Shown: positions 7,920 through 19,450 of the stretch, one piece after another
Layout of the letters: every line of letters begins with the position of its first letter
Position numbering within the stretch: the first letter of the stretch is position 1
Source of the DNA: Lichenibacterium minor
Lineage (GTDB): Bacteria > Pseudomonadota > Alphaproteobacteria > Rhizobiales > Beijerinckiaceae
Direction: 5' to 3'
NCBI RefSeq assembly: GCF_004137685.1
Contig: NZ_QYBB01000001.1
Span: forward strand, 248,001-312,000
Length of the DNA: 64,000 nt
The notes under the pieces: model-generated
What the model was told of the DNA's origin: nothing
The model's database searches: none
Seen by the model: only the letters and a program-made list of their open reading frames with translations
Position numbers and translations under genes: made by a program

Positions 7920-9693
7920 GGGTGACCTCCGAAGGAAAGTGCGGCCGGCACCGGCGCCCTCCCGACTTTCCTGGTTTCCGTGTTGCTCGGCAACCCTGAC
8001 CGTAGCCTCGGCGACGTCGTAAAGACGTTTTCAAAGCCGCGGGGGGTAAGGGGGGACCGCGCGAGCGCTATCCGCCCCCGCCGCCGCCGGGGAGCCATAG
8101 CCGCCCGGACCACCGGCTCCGCCGCCGGGCCCGCCCCGCCGGCCCTCCCCCACCAGACCCCGAGACACCTGCCTATGACGGCCCGGCGATGAGCCAAACG
8201 CCCCGCCGGTAGCCGAGAGAAGCCCCGGCCTGCCGATCCAGAGCCAGCCCATCTGACTCTGACCGCTTACCGCGACGGCCGACGCCGCCCCGAGTCCGTT
8301 CGTCGAGGTATGACCGGATGGCCCAGGCGGGGCGAGCAGCAGCAGCGGCTTCGACATCCAAGTCATTGCGACATGATGCTTTTCTGACTTCCATTTCCAT
8401 TTCAGCCTCTCGGGCCTTCCATTTCGTGCCTTCCTTGGCCTGTGCGGTCCGCACACGGGTCGGCCGTCGCCCGGCTTTGAAGTCCAGCGACTTGCCGAGG
8501 ACCCGACCCGACGGGCCCGACTCGTGCAGCCTGTGTGGGTCAGCAATCGACGTCCCACCGGCCGCCACACGCTCGAACACGCCATGGACTTTGTCCAGGG
8601 CGTTCGAGGGCATCAAGCCCGACCCATCTGTGTCCGACCACGATCCCGGCCGACGCCCCGCCACAGCCATTCGTCCCGAGCGTGAAGGTCGACCACGGCC
8701 CATCCGATCCCGCCGACATCGTCGAGGGACCAGCCCCCACCCTGCCTACCTGGATGAGGACAACCGGCGCGGCACCTGCGGCTACAATTCCAGGTCACCA
8801 CCTTTCATTGACGGGACAGACCTCGGACATCGTCAGGTCTGGCGAGGCCGATGGTGGACACACATCCCACGGGCCCCAGGCCATCCAGGGGCTTCATGGA
8901 CGGCTTCCTCCTCCGGACGGCCATCGCGGCCACCATAGGGATCGGAAGGCCCCTCACAATGCCTGAGTGGCGACCTCCTCGGCTTCGTCGAGGCCACCAC
9001 CGACTGGTCGGTCAGAGATGGACTTGAGTCCCACGATCCCGCCCTTAGGCTACGGGTAAGTGACCCCCAAGGGTTCGTGCCCCAAGAGTGACGGAGCACC
9101 AGCTCGGCCTCGGACAGGGCAGCGACGGAGCCCGGGACGGTGACGTCACCAGCCCGTTCATGGAGGTCGGCCCTCGGCCGTAGAGGGCGCGAGGAAATCC
9201 GGCGCCGCGACGAAAAATAAGGAAGCCCGGCTAGGCATTTTCCGTCGCGGCGCCCACCGGCTCCGATCGCCCGAAAGCGGCTATGTCCAGAAGGAGAGCC
9301 CCCGCCCTCATTTTCGGCATCGTCCGCCACAATCGTCCGAGGTCGAGGCTAAATCGTCTATTGGGGGAGCGCTCTTCCGGCGGTGGCCCGCCCCGCGCGA
9401 AGCCCCTCCAGGCGTTCGCGCGTGAGGTGCCGAGCGGGATCGGTCTCCCCGACGCCCGAGCCGCCACGTTCATCCCAACGAGGACGTGGCGAAGGCCGGA
9501 AGAGCGCTCTCCGGGTGCGCGGTGTTAACCCACCCGGACCCGTGTATCGTATGCCGATGTCGACCCGATGGGCAACAACGAAGACCTACTCCGGACCATT
9601 CGGCCTTTTCATGGACCCGGCGTTGGACATATCTACTCGATATCAGCCCTTAAATGCTTGTTGGAAATCCAAAACTCTTGATCGCGGCGGCGA
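7920..9693. other. Gene-poor stretch next to the integrase
   Basis: About 1.8 kb lie between the Mrr gene and the integrase. Several frames are open by chance, on minus about 8031-8585, 8173-8703 and 8833-9330 and on plus about 8318-8938. They encode Gly/Pro/Arg/Ser-rich sequence without recognisable domains, and overlapping frames compete on both strands. I support no gene here. It could be decayed island DNA or hold an attachment site or regulatory RNA that I cannot identify. Confidence 0.45.
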
Positions 9694-10875
9694 TCATGAG
9701 CAGGCTGTTACCTCACCTCGGCAGAAGCGAGCCCAGGCTTCCATCATGCCGCGCCTCTTCTCCATCATGTCACCCCGACGATAGGCAGCCTCCACCTTGT
9801 TGGTGATGCCGTGGGCCAGGGCGACCTCGCTCATCTCGTTCGGGTATTTCGTGCGCTCGGTCGCCCAATCCTTGAACGTCGACCGGAAGCCATGGACGGT
9901 GATGTCCTGCTCCTCCAGCCGGAGAATTTTGTCCATCGACATGTTCGATAGCGGCCTCCCCGGCTTCATGCCCGGGAAGACGTAGTTCCCCGAGGCCGCT
10001 TGGCGGAGCGGCTCAAGGACGGCGAGGGCCCCGGACGAAAGGGGGACTCGATGCTCCTTCTTGGTCTTCGTCTTCTCCTTCGGGATCACCCACAGAGCCT
10101 TGTCGAAGTCGACCTCGGACCACTCGACGGTGAGCGTCTCGGTCGTCCTCGTCGCGTTAAGGATCGTGAACTCCAGCGCCCGAGCGGAGAGTCCTTCCCG
10201 CAATCGAATCCGCCCCAGGAACGCAGGCAAATCATCGATCGACATCGCCGCATGGTGACCGCGAGACAGCTTCGAGGCCTTGGGGAGGAGTTGATCGAGG
10301 TGACCTCGCCAGCGTGCCGGGTTCTCCCCGGCGCGGTGTCCCTTGGCCTTCGCGGCATCGAGGACCTTCTCGATCCTCCCGCGCAGCCGTGAAGCCGTCT
10401 CGGGAGTTTCAAGCCAGATCGTTTCGAGCAACCCAAGAATGTCCCCCGTCTCCACCTGATCGACCCGCTTCGGGCGAATCGCGGCGGCATGCTTCGTCAA
10501 CGTCATCGCCCATTGATCGGCGTGCTTCGGGTTGGTCCACTCGGGACGCTTGGCCTCGACGTAGGCGTCGGCGACCTCACCGAAGGTCGGGACCGCAGCC
10601 ACCTTGGCCCGAGCCGCGAGGGGGTCTCGCCCTTCCCGGAGCTCACCGCGCGCCGCCTCGGCGAGAACTCGGGCTTTCGCCAAGTTGACGTCCAGGGCGG
10701 AACCCAGGCCCATCTCGCGCTGCCGTCCCGCCAATTTGTAGAGGAAGACCCACGACCTCGCGCCCGACTTGGTCACGTTAAGGTACAGGTTGCCCCCATC
10801 GGCGTGTCGGCCTGGCTCCTTGACGTTCATGACCGAGCGGGCCGAGAGGAGGTTTCGTCGAAGGGCCATCGTCAC
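9694..10875 (-). CDS. int: P4-type tyrosine recombinase (integrase)
   Basis: This 393-residue protein has an N-terminal DUF4102-type arm-binding domain (residues 1-90, VKEPGRHADGGNLYLNVTKS, WVFLYKLAGRQREMGLG), a core-binding domain (about 95-195) and the catalytic domain. The catalytic set is complete: Arg243 in NATRTTE, His328-x-x-Arg331 in HGFR, His355 in LAHG and the nucleophile Tyr365. It catalyses site-specific integration and excision of the island, usually at a tRNA or similar gene. It lies at the border between accessory DNA and the core-like tsaC2-atp block, as expected for an island integrase. No tRNA target is visible in this window. Confidence 0.94.
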   Translation of the reverse strand: MTMALRRNLLSARSVMNVKEPGRHADGGNLYLNVTKSGARSWVFLYKLAGRQREMGLGSALDVNLAKARVLAEAARGELREGRDPLAARAKVAAVPTFGEVADAYVEAKRPEWTNPKHADQWAMTLTKHAAAIRPKRVDQVETGDILGLLETIWLETPETASRLRGRIEKVLDAAKAKGHRAGENPARWRGHLDQLLPKASKLSRGHHAAMSIDDLPAFLGRIRLREGLSARALEFTILNATRTTETLTVEWSEVDFDKALWVIPKEKTKTKKEHRVPLSSGALAVLEPLRQAASGNYVFPGMKPGRPLSNMSMDKILRLEEQDITVHGFRSTFKDWATERTKYPNEMSEVALAHGITNKVEAAYRRGDMMEKRRGMMEAWARFCRGEVTACS

Positions 10876-11380
10876 CGTTCCCTAGTCGCTTCCCTAGTCT
10901 CGGGAGCGGTCCGAGGCGGATATCGGCGAACGTCGGCGACACGACAAGGGGCTACTTCCCTGTTGTTTCAGAGGATTTCCGGACGTCAGCGAAACTCAGC
11001 GACAGCCGGTTCGACAGACGCTCTCTCCGCCAACTCACCTCGCTCCCTTTTCAACGTCTTTCCTCGTAGCATCCGGTGGTCGTTCGCCTGATCGACGGTG
11101 CGGAACGCCGGCGGTGTCGCGTCGGCTCGCTGCGCCGAGCAGGCTCCGAGTTTGTCGTCGCCGCCGAAGCCTTCGCGGCGGCCCTCCTCCGAACCGTCCC
11201 GCTTCCCGTGTGGGCCCAGCGTGGAGGCCCGGCCTGCGTCGAGGCCGGCGGCGCCGGACCCGCGGCGAACCCGTGTAACCGCGAACGGATGCGCTCCCCC
11301 TGATCGCAGACGGAGTCTCGATGCCGTCGGGGAGCGACGGCCGTTGAGGGGCACCATGCGACGCGGCGGCGCCCCCGGCA
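10876..11380. other. Intergenic stretch at the island-core boundary
   Basis: About 505 bases separate the integrase start from the 3' end of the threonylcarbamoyl-AMP synthase gene. No gene is supported. If the integrase marks an island end, the attachment site should lie in or near this stretch, but no direct-repeat partner can be shown because the other end is outside the window. Confidence 0.4.
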
Positions 11381-12355
11381 TCACCGCTGCGCCGCGGCCC
11401 GTGCCAGGCGATCCCGGATGGCTTCGCCGAGCCCGGACGGTGGGATCGGCGCCACCGCGATGGCGCCGGTGCCGCCGAGGTCCTCGTCGAGCCGGCGCAG
11501 GAAGCCGAACAGGTTGGCGGCGGCTTCGGCGAGGTCGCGCCGGGGCGACAGGTCGAGCACGGCCCCGCCCTGCCCCGCGAAGCGGCCGCCGAAGTCGAGC
11601 CCGGCCTCGCCGGGCCGCAGGGCTTCGGCGTCGAGGCGCACGACCGCGCGGGGAGCGTAATGGGACAGCAGCATGCCGGGCGCGATCGCCGGGCCGCCCG
11701 GCGCCGCATCCGCGAGGCTGCGGCCCAGCACGGCCTCGATCGCCCCGCGCGTCGTGCCGCCGGGGCGGAGCAGCGTGGGTTCACCCAGGCAGGACAGGAT
11801 CGTGGACTCCACGCCGACCGCCGTCGCGCCGCCGTCGAGCACGGCGTCGATGCGGCCGTCGAGGTCCGCATGGACGTGATCGGCCGCCGTCGGGCTGATG
11901 CGCCCGGAGCGGTTGGCCGACGGCGCCGCCACGGGCCGGCCGGCCGCCGCGATGAGCGCCAGGGCCACGGGATGGGCCGGCACGCGCAGCGCCACGCTGT
12001 CGAGCCCGGCGCGGGCGAGGTCGGACAGCGTGCAGCCGGGGGCGGCCGGGACCACCAGCGTCAGCGGACCCGGCCAGAAGGCGCGGGCCAGCGCCAGGGC
12101 GTCGGCGCCGAAGCTGCCCTGCCGCCGCGCGGCGTCGAGGTCCGCCACATGGGCGATCAGCGGGTTGAAGCGCGGTCGCCCCTTGGCGGCATACACGCCC
12201 GCCACGGCTTCCGCCGATGCCGCGTCGGCGCCGAGCCCGTAGACGGTCTCGGTCGGGAAGGCCACGAGGCCGCCGCGGCGCAGCAGTTCGGCGGCACGCC
12301 CGATGCCGGCCGGGTCGGCCGCGAGGCGGAGTGTGGTCTTGGAAGGGTCGGTCAT
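11381..12355 (-). CDS. tsaC2: L-threonylcarbamoyladenylate synthase, Sua5 type
   Basis: This cytoplasmic enzyme makes threonylcarbamoyl-AMP from threonine, bicarbonate and ATP, the first step of t6A37 tRNA modification. The 324-residue length identifies the two-domain Sua5 form rather than short TsaC. The YrdC domain covers about residues 14-200 (GGLVAFPTETVYGLGADA, KGRPRFNPLI, SVALRVPAHP, APSANRSGRISPT). A linker with PGMLLSHYAP follows, then the C-terminal Sua5 domain to the end. It starts at ATG 12355 and reads in the same direction as the atp operon, but a terminator at 12430 separates them. It begins the core-like part of the window after the island. Confidence 0.93.
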   Translation of the reverse strand: MTDPSKTTLRLAADPAGIGRAAELLRRGGLVAFPTETVYGLGADAASAEAVAGVYAAKGRPRFNPLIAHVADLDAARRQGSFGADALALARAFWPGPLTLVVPAAPGCTLSDLARAGLDSVALRVPAHPVALALIAAAGRPVAAPSANRSGRISPTAADHVHADLDGRIDAVLDGGATAVGVESTILSCLGEPTLLRPGGTTRGAIEAVLGRSLADAAPGGPAIAPGMLLSHYAPRAVVRLDAEALRPGEAGLDFGGRFAGQGGAVLDLSPRRDLAEAAANLFGFLRRLDEDLGGTGAIAVAPIPPSGLGEAIRDRLARAAAQR

Positions 12356-12429
12356 GCGGCCAGGATAGACCGGATCCGCCGCCGATGTCCGGGCAGGCGT
12401 GCGCCCATCGGCGCGGGTCCAAACGACGA

Positions 12430-12461
12430 AGGCCGCCCATCCCTCACGGGATGCGCGGCCT
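12430..12461 (-). terminator. Terminator of the atp operon
   Basis: Arms aggccgcccatccc and gggatgcgcggcct form a long stem with a four-base loop and one mismatch, lying just after the atpC stop. The minus strand continues tcgtcgttt, a modest T-rich tail. Confidence 0.7.
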
Positions 12462-12484
12462 CGAAGGCGGCGTCGAGCCGGGGT

Positions 12485-12885
12485 TCAGGCCACGAGGGCG
12501 CCGCGCAGCTCCTGGAGCTGGTTCAGCTTCTCGGTGGCGAGCCGACGGCCCTCGTCGGTGGAGGAGGCGTCGACGTCGCCCTGGGCGGCCCTGATCTCGG
12601 CGTCGAGCTTGGCGCCGTCGAGCTGCTCGACCGGCACGGAGCTTTCGGCCAGGATCGTCAGGCCCGTCGGCGCCACGTCGGCGAAGCCGCCGCGCACGAA
12701 GAGCCGCTGCGCCCGGCCGCCCGCCTCGTTCACCGTGACGATGCCGGGCTTGAGGGTCGTCATCAGCGGAGCGTGGTCCTTCATGACCGTCAGCTCGCCT
12801 TCCGACCCCGGCACCACGACCGACTCGACCTCGCCCGTGAAGAGCAGGCGCTCGGGCGACACGAGTTCAAAGGGGAAAGAAGCCA

Positions 12886-12886
<1 letters not shown>
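12485..12886 (-). CDS. atpC: ATP synthase F1 epsilon subunit
   Basis: This 133-residue subunit belongs to the central stalk of F1 and can inhibit ATP hydrolysis. The N-terminal beta-sandwich is evident ([46 protein letters not shown]), followed by the usual C-terminal helical hairpin. I prefer ATG 12886 over GTG 12889: the A of that ATG is also the last base of a TGA closing an upstream frame, the usual TGATG coupling. It is the last gene of the operon, read after atpD and after an interrupted small membrane frame. Confidence 0.95.
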
Positions 12887-15564
<2,678 letters not shown>

Positions 15565-15636
15565 ATCGAGGGCTCTTGTCGGAGAAGGAGGCGCCCCGGG
15601 CCGGCCTGGCCCGGGGCGATAGGCTCGATGGGTCCG

Positions 15637-15695
15637 GCGAAGGACCCGGGGTCCCGCGAAGGACCGAGGATCAGGCGAAGGACTTGGTGTAGCCC
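15637..15695 (+). repeat. Imperfect 19-bp tandem repeat at the atpA 3' end
   Basis: The motif gcgaaggac occurs at 15637, 15656 and 15675, exactly 19 bases apart, and the bases between the copies are partly similar. The last copy lies inside the atpA coding end, across the region of its stop codon; the other two lie in the atpA-atpG spacer. Confidence 0.6.
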
Positions 15696-17200
15696 TCGAC
15701 GACGGACTTCAGCTTGCCGGCCGAATCGTCCGACAGATCCTTGGAGGTGCGGATCGCGTCGAGCAGCGGCATGTGGCTGGAGCGCAGCAGCGCCAGGAGC
15801 CCGTCCTCGTAGCCGCGGATGCGGGCGACGGGCAGCGAGTCGAGGTAGCCGTTCACGCCGGCGTAGATCACGCAGACCTGCTCTTCCATCTTCAGCGGCG
15901 AGAACTGCGGCTGCTTCAGGAGCTCGGTCAGGCGGGAGCCGCGGTTCAGCAGCTTCTGGGTCGTGGCGTCGAGGTCGGAGCCGAACTGCGCGAAGGCCGC
16001 CATCTCGCGGTACTGCGCGAGCTCGCCCTTGATCTTGCCGGCGACCTTCTTCATCGCCTTGGTCTGGGCGGCAGAGCCGACGCGCGACACCGACAGGCCG
16101 ACGTTCACGGCCGGGCGGATGCCCTGGTAGAACAGGTCGGTCTCGAGGAAGATCTGGCCGTCCGTGATGGAGATCACGTTGGTGGGGATGTAGGCCGACA
16201 CGTCGTTGGCCTGGGTCTCGACCACCGGCAGGGCGGTCAGCGAGCCGTTGCCCTGGCTGTCGTTCAGCTTGGCGGCGCGCTCCAGCAGGCGGGAATGCAG
16301 GTAGAACACGTCGCCCGGGTAGGCCTCGCGGCCGGGGGGACGGCGCAGCAGCAGCGACATCTGGCGGTAGGCCACGGCCTGCTTCGACAGGTCGTCGTAG
16401 ACGATCAGGGCGTGCATGCCGTTGTCGCGGAAGAACTCGCCCATGGCGCAGCCCGCGAAGGGTGCCAGGAACTGCATCGGCGCCGGATCGGACGCGGTGG
16501 CGGCGACCACGATGGAATAATCCATCGCACCCTGCTCCTCGAGCACCTTCACGAGCTGGGCCACGGTGGAGCGCTTCTGGCCCACGGCGACGTAGACGCA
16601 GTAGAGCTTCTGGCCCTCGTCGGTGCCGGCGTTGACCGACTTCTGGTTCAGGATCGCGTCGAGCGCCACGGCGGTCTTGCCGGTCTGGCGGTCGCCGATG
16701 ATGAGCTCGCGCTGGCCGCGGCCGATCGGGATCAGCGCGTCCACGGCCTTGAGGCCGGTCGACATCGGCTCGTTGACCGACTTGCGGGGGATGATGCCGG
16801 GGGCCTTCACGTCGACGCGGGCGCGGCGGGTGGTGGCGATGGGGCCCTTGCCGTCGATCGGGTTGCCGAGCGCGTCGACGACGCGGCCGAGCAGCTCCTT
16901 GCCCACCGGCACGTCCACGATGGCGCCGGTGCGCTTCACCGTCTGGCCTTCGCCGATTTCGCGGTCGGAGCCGAAGATCACGATGCCGACGTTGTCGGCC
17001 TCGAGGTTCAGCGCCATGCCGCGCACGCCCGACTCGAACTCGACCATCTCGCCGGCCTGGACGTTGTCGAGGCCGTAGATGCGGGCGATGCCGTCGCCGA
17101 CGGACAGGACCTGGCCGACCTCGGTGACCTCGGCTTCGGTGCCGAAGTTCTGGATCTCCCGCTTGAGGATGTCGGAAATCTCAGCAGCGCGGATGTCCAT
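15671..17200 (-). CDS. atpA: ATP synthase F1 alpha subunit
   Basis: This 509-residue regulatory, nucleotide-binding subunit forms the F1 head with beta. It begins [20 protein letters not shown], and its ATG overlaps the atpH stop in the arrangement TGATG. The nucleotide-binding site [15 protein letters not shown], the conserved [20 protein letters not shown] and the C-terminal helical domain ([20 protein letters not shown]) are present. The length matches the family exactly; the frame is open further upstream but that part is the atpH gene read in another frame. Confidence 0.98.
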   Translation of the reverse strand: MDIRAAEISDILKREIQNFGTEAEVTEVGQVLSVGDGIARIYGLDNVQAGEMVEFESGVRGMALNLEADNVGIVIFGSDREIGEGQTVKRTGAIVDVPVGKELLGRVVDALGNPIDGKGPIATTRRARVDVKAPGIIPRKSVNEPMSTGLKAVDALIPIGRGQRELIIGDRQTGKTAVALDAILNQKSVNAGTDEGQKLYCVYVAVGQKRSTVAQLVKVLEEQGAMDYSIVVAATASDPAPMQFLAPFAGCAMGEFFRDNGMHALIVYDDLSKQAVAYRQMSLLLRRPPGREAYPGDVFYLHSRLLERAAKLNDSQGNGSLTALPVVETQANDVSAYIPTNVISITDGQIFLETDLFYQGIRPAVNVGLSVSRVGSAAQTKAMKKVAGKIKGELAQYREMAAFAQFGSDLDATTQKLLNRGSRLTELLKQPQFSPLKMEEQVCVIYAGVNGYLDSLPVARIRGYEDGLLALLRSSHMPLLDAIRTSKDLSDDSAGKLKSVVEGYTKSFA

Positions 17201-17763
17201 CAGCCGACCTCTTTCATGCGTGTGCGGATAGAGTTGAGTTTGGTCTTGATCGAGGCGTCGACCATGCGGCTGCCGAGCCGCACGACGATGCCGCCGATGA
17301 TCTCGGGGTCGACCTTCATGTCGACTTCGACGGACTTGCCGCCGGTGGCCTCGACGAGGGACTGCTTCAGCGCGGACAGCTGGCCGTCGGTCAGCGGCTC
17401 GGCGACGGTCACCTGGGCGCGCGACACGCCGCGGTCGGCGTCGTCGAGCGCGAGGAAGTCGCGGATCATCGTGCGGACGGCGAAGAGCCGCCGCTTGGAC
17501 GCCACGAGCAGGAGGAAGTTGGCGGTGAGCCCGGAGATGCCGGCGCGGTCCAGCACGGCCTTCAGCGCCCGCGACTGGTCTTCGGCGGTGAACGCGGGAG
17601 AGCGGACCAGGAGCTGCAGGTCCGGGCTGCCCTGGACGAGCGCGTCGAAGCCCTTCAGCTCGCCGGCGACCTTGTCGATGGAACGCGAATCCTTGGCCAG
17701 CGAGAACAGGGCGGAGGCGTAACGGCCAGCCATCCCGGATACGATGTTTTCGGCATCGGCCAC
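17200..17763 (-). CDS. atpH: ATP synthase F1 delta subunit
   Basis: This 187-residue subunit joins F1 to the peripheral stalk. It begins [20 protein letters not shown]. The N-terminal helical bundle includes [20 protein letters not shown] and the C-terminal domain ends [38 protein letters not shown], the normal family end. It is the first gene of the five-gene F1 operon; the Fo genes are elsewhere, as is usual in Alphaproteobacteria. The 289-base spacer upstream (17764-18052) must contain the operon promoter; no unambiguous -35/-10 pair can be named. Confidence 0.96.
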   Translation of the reverse strand: MADAENIVSGMAGRYASALFSLAKDSRSIDKVAGELKGFDALVQGSPDLQLLVRSPAFTAEDQSRALKAVLDRAGISGLTANFLLLVASKRRLFAVRTMIRDFLALDDADRGVSRAQVTVAEPLTDGQLSALKQSLVEATGGKSVEVDMKVDPEIIGGIVVRLGSRMVDASIKTKLNSIRTRMKEVG

Positions 17764-18052
17764 GGTGTTTCACCCTCGACGAAGACGGTCCAGCGCGTCC
17801 CGGGGCCGCCGCATGCGTCCGCCCCGGCACCGTGGCTGACCACGGATTGCCGCTGTTGCAATCACAACCTGTCCGGTCGTTGCAGGGCGGGGACTAACAT
17901 GGCGATTTCCGCCGTGCAAGCACGCGGCGCCCTGGAAAAGCCGGGAGTGCGGCAGGGCGGTGAACAGAAAAGCGGCAGCGTCATGGCGGGGTGCCGGCAC
18001 GGGGCGGGGCCGGTTCGCGCGCGCCGGCCGTCGACCCGTTCGACCGCCGGCG

Positions 18053-19216
18053 TCACCTGCGCGACGCGGCCCGGCGTGCGCGCCAGCCCGACAGGAGGCG
18101 CTTCGCTTCCGCCCGCAGCCGCCGCGCCGCGCGCTCGATGCCGACCGCCCGGCGGAACGCGCCCGCGCGGCCGGGCCGGAGGGCCACGGCGACGTCGCAC
18201 AGCCGGATGCGGTCCTTCCACAGCCGATCGATCATCGGGTGGTCCGGCACCGCGCAGGAATCCATCGTCCCCGCCCCGCCCCGCCGGCACCAGGCCTCGG
18301 TGAGTTCCAACACGAGCTGCACGCCCGGCGAGAACCGCGCGACGTCCTCCCGATACGCGATCTTCCACAGGAATCCGACGTCGCCGGCCGACAGGGTCAC
18401 CGCCATGGCGACCGGCGCGCCGTCGAGCGTCAGGCTGTCGACGCGGCACAGCCCCCGCCGGGCGAGCATGCGCGTGGCGGCGCGGAGAAAGGCGGTGGTG
18501 CCCGGCCGGGACAGCAGCGCGGTGCCGGCCGCGCCCTTCCAGCCGCCCGCTTCGAGCGACAGGAACTGCTCGATCCCGGCCCGCACGGCGTCGGGGGCTT
18601 CGGCGCCGGTGTAGCTCAGCGCGCCGCGCTCGGCCAAGCGGCGCCGCTGGCGACGGATCTCCTTGGCGGCCTTCGGCGACAGAGCGGCGGGGCCCGCCCG
18701 CCCGCCGCGCCGGAGCGCCGCGCGCTCCCAGGTCCGGAGCTGCACGAGGTCGAGACCCCCGTCCGCCGCGACATCGCGCAGGGCGGCGGCGGTGGGGCCG
18801 TCCATCGGCAGCGACGGGACCACGAGCCCGCACGCGCCCGGCAGGGCTTCCCCCGCCCAGGCCAGCAGGGCCCGCAGCGCCGCGGCGGCGCGGGATCCGT
18901 CGAGCAGGGGGAAGCCGAGCGTCGATAGGTTGTGAATCCAGGCGGACGCCAGCCCTTTCAACGGGCCCCGGCGCCCCACCACGGGGCACACGGCGACGAG
19001 GTCGCGCCGCTCGCCCGCTTCCACCGCCCACACCAGCACGAAGCCGGGCTTCCGGCGGCCCGCGAGGTGCTGGGCGGCCGGCAGGGCGAAGTCGGGATCG
19101 AGGAAGACGTTGGGCTCCAGCGCCCGCCCGACGAGGTCGGCCCAGGCGTCGCGATGCGCGACGGCGTCCGCGGCGTCGAGCCGGTCGACGGCGAAACCCG
19201 CCTCGCGCGCCGTCAC
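18053..19216 (-). CDS. GNAT-fold acyltransferase of the BioF2/CelD type
   Basis: This protein of about 387 residues has the double-GNAT layout of the BioF2-like/CelD family (acyltransferases linked with cell-envelope polysaccharide or peptide modification). The second half carries the clearest motifs: RRQRRRLAERGALSYTGAEA, FLSLEAGGWKGAAGTALL, then VAMAVTLSAGDVGFLWKIAY and FSPGVQLVLELTEAWCRRGG, the usual acyl-CoA-binding and catalytic region. The frame is open to 19321, but the added residues are Gly/Pro-rich; GTG 19216 (VTAREAGF) fits the family start and its paralogue at 52134. The substrate is unknown. No signal peptide is seen. Confidence 0.82.
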   Translation of the reverse strand: MTAREAGFAVDRLDAADAVAHRDAWADLVGRALEPNVFLDPDFALPAAQHLAGRRKPGFVLVWAVEAGERRDLVAVCPVVGRRGPLKGLASAWIHNLSTLGFPLLDGSRAAAALRALLAWAGEALPGACGLVVPSLPMDGPTAAALRDVAADGGLDLVQLRTWERAALRRGGRAGPAALSPKAAKEIRRQRRRLAERGALSYTGAEAPDAVRAGIEQFLSLEAGGWKGAAGTALLSRPGTTAFLRAATRMLARRGLCRVDSLTLDGAPVAMAVTLSAGDVGFLWKIAYREDVARFSPGVQLVLELTEAWCRRGGAGTMDSCAVPDHPMIDRLWKDRIRLCDVAVALRPGRAGAFRRAVGIERAARRLRAEAKRLLSGWRARRAASRR

Positions 19217-19450
19217 CACGGCCGCGCGGGTTCGGGCGGGGCGGCCCGGGGGTGGAGCAGCGACATGTCCGGCACAGCCTCCAGGTCCGCCCCGTCCCGC
19301 GACGGATCCGTGCGCGTCCACGATCCGGACCGGTCCGCGCGGGTCACCCCGCGGTGCGACGACGCCACGTCACCACGCGGCGCGTGTAGGAAGGCTTAAC
19401 CCGCGCCCGGGCCGGGCCGGGCCGACGGCCGGGGTATCGGGCCGCCGGCG

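Noticed and set aside
8031..9330. Overlapping minus- and plus-strand frames in the gene-poor stretch
   Set aside because: They have no recognisable domain, compete with each other, and have the composition of GC-rich noncoding sequence. They are kept only as a description of the gap.
10876..11380. Attachment site at the integrase end
   Set aside because: It is expected in this stretch, but no direct-repeat partner or tRNA remnant can be shown in the window.
15773..17722. Plus-strand open frame opposite atpA and atpH
   Set aside because: It lies opposite two essential conserved genes and is His/Arg/Val-rich noise.
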